From Candidatus Fermentibacteraceae bacterium (GTDB lineage: Bacteria > Fermentibacterota > Fermentibacteria > Fermentibacterales > JCC-6), in the NCBI GenBank assembly GCA_016744855.1, contig JADGDO010000003.1, positions 186,001-250,000 of the forward strand: 64,000 bases of DNA, written 5' to 3'. How positions within the stretch are numbered: position 1 is the stretch's first letter; each line of letters starts with the position of its first letter. Position numbers and translations under genes: made by a program. The notes under the pieces were generated by a model. It made no database searches, was not told the origin of the DNA, and saw only the letters and a program-made list of their open reading frames with translations. This document shows positions 63,525 through 64,000 of the stretch, in pieces.

Positions 63525-64000
63525 ATGAAAGTTTCAATAGTACTTCCATTTCTTTTCTCGTTGATTGCTTACTCAAACACAGTAATTGTTAACTTTCCGA
63601 CAGAAAAACTCGCACCATGCAACCTCTCTTCAACATCAGATGGAATCAGTCCTCGTATACCCGGGGCCTACCCGGGCGACGTGGAGGGCAATCCATCACT
63701 TCCAGAATTACCATGGGCCATTCCTCTCGCTCCAGGAGACCGCGCAGCCTCTTTAACTTCCAGTTCAGTCTGGGAAACAATTGCAGAAGATGTTGTAATC
63801 CGGCCTCTTTCAGCTCCAACACCACTTACAATTACTGCTGAGGAAACAGCACCAATCCCTTCTATTGAGATCTATTCAACAAGCACCTTCTGGCCCTCAG
63901 GGCCGGTTCAATTAACTGGAAATGGTTTCAGGAATGGTCTTCCCCAGGCAGAGGTACTGATATCCCCACTACGGTGGAATCCCATTACCGGAGAACTGCA
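63525..64000 (+). CDS. Secreted protein with C25 (gingipain)-type propeptide, 3' end outside window
   Basis: 158 codons are present and the frame is open to the edge. Signal peptide to about residue 18 (LIAYSNT). Residues about 48-85 (PGDVEGNPSLPELPWAIPLA) follow the Propeptide_C25 pattern G-x-P-x-LP...P. The catalytic domain would lie beyond the window, so the protease assignment rests on the propeptide alone; other secreted proteins share it. ATG 63525 has GGAGG 7 nt upstream. Confidence 0.7.
   Translation, partial: MKVSIVLPFLFSLIAYSNTVIVNFPTEKLAPCNLSSTSDGISPRIPGAYPGDVEGNPSLPELPWAIPLAPGDRAASLTSSSVWETIAEDVVIRPLSAPTPLTITAEETAPIPSIEIYSTSTFWPSGPVQLTGNGFRNGLPQAEVLISPLRWNPITGEL

Overview
The window looks like chromosomal DNA of an uncultured, anaerobic, Gram-negative bacterium. 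Many products carry signal peptides or lipoboxes, and one is an outer-membrane barrel that ends in Phe. Redox metabolism runs on ferredoxin/NAD(P)H flavoenzymes. Paired six-bladed-propeller lipoproteins and a C25 (gingipain)-type propeptide resemble FCB-group or Fermentibacteria-like lineages; this placement is inference, with no marker gene to prove it. Promoters are of the E. coli kind (TTGACA/TATAAT) and Shine-Dalgarno sequences are strong, which argues against Bacteroidota. Several genes start at TTG behind a good Shine-Dalgarno. No rRNA, tRNA, CRISPR array or insertion sequence was recognised.

Bases 1-12,400 (nitrogen and PEP-synthase-like block): a partial and a complete PEP/pyruvate-binding (PPDK_N) protein flank glutamate dehydrogenase (gdhA). 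Next come a PH-like membrane protein, a CBM9/DUF5916 outer-membrane protein, a triple-repeat lipoprotein, and glutamine synthetase (glnA) with a perfect inverted repeat over its -35 box. Bases 12,400-24,700 (redox block): a B12-binding radical SAM protein, nfnAB, a receiver protein with two Lrp-type ligand domains, and a three-gene NuoE/NuoF/NuoG-GltD set resembling the Stn electron-bifurcating transhydrogenase. A frameshifted satD follows, with an operator-like 29-bp array and a duplicated gene tail.

Bases 24,700-37,200: a third PPDK_N protein with receiver domains, propeller lipoproteins, an XRE/membrane-protein pair, a GC-rich ABC transporter that looks acquired, and a PAS histidine kinase coupled to an NtrC-like regulator whose sigma-54 contact motif is lost. 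Bases 37,200-50,500 hold mixed housekeeping and accessory genes: DUF445, iron-sulfur flavoprotein, HtrA-like protease, VOC, phosphatase, TauE, sulfatase-like, MATE, ALDH7. Bases 50,500-62,800 contain a TPR hybrid kinase, a tightly packed minus-strand operon (Lon-type protease, pyruvyltransferase-like, endonuclease IV, thioredoxin lipoprotein, secreted protein), an MscS channel and a DnaE-type polymerase with a degenerate PHP domain. The window ends in a tiny Lys-rich gene and the 5' end of a C25-propeptide protein.

The most distinctive candidate system is the PPDK_N family. Three paralogs have an ATP-grasp domain but no phosphohistidine swivel or PEP/pyruvate barrel. Two are fused to receiver domains, and all three share a C-terminal module with an invariant His. 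They lie beside nitrogen-assimilation and ferredoxin/NAD(P)H genes.
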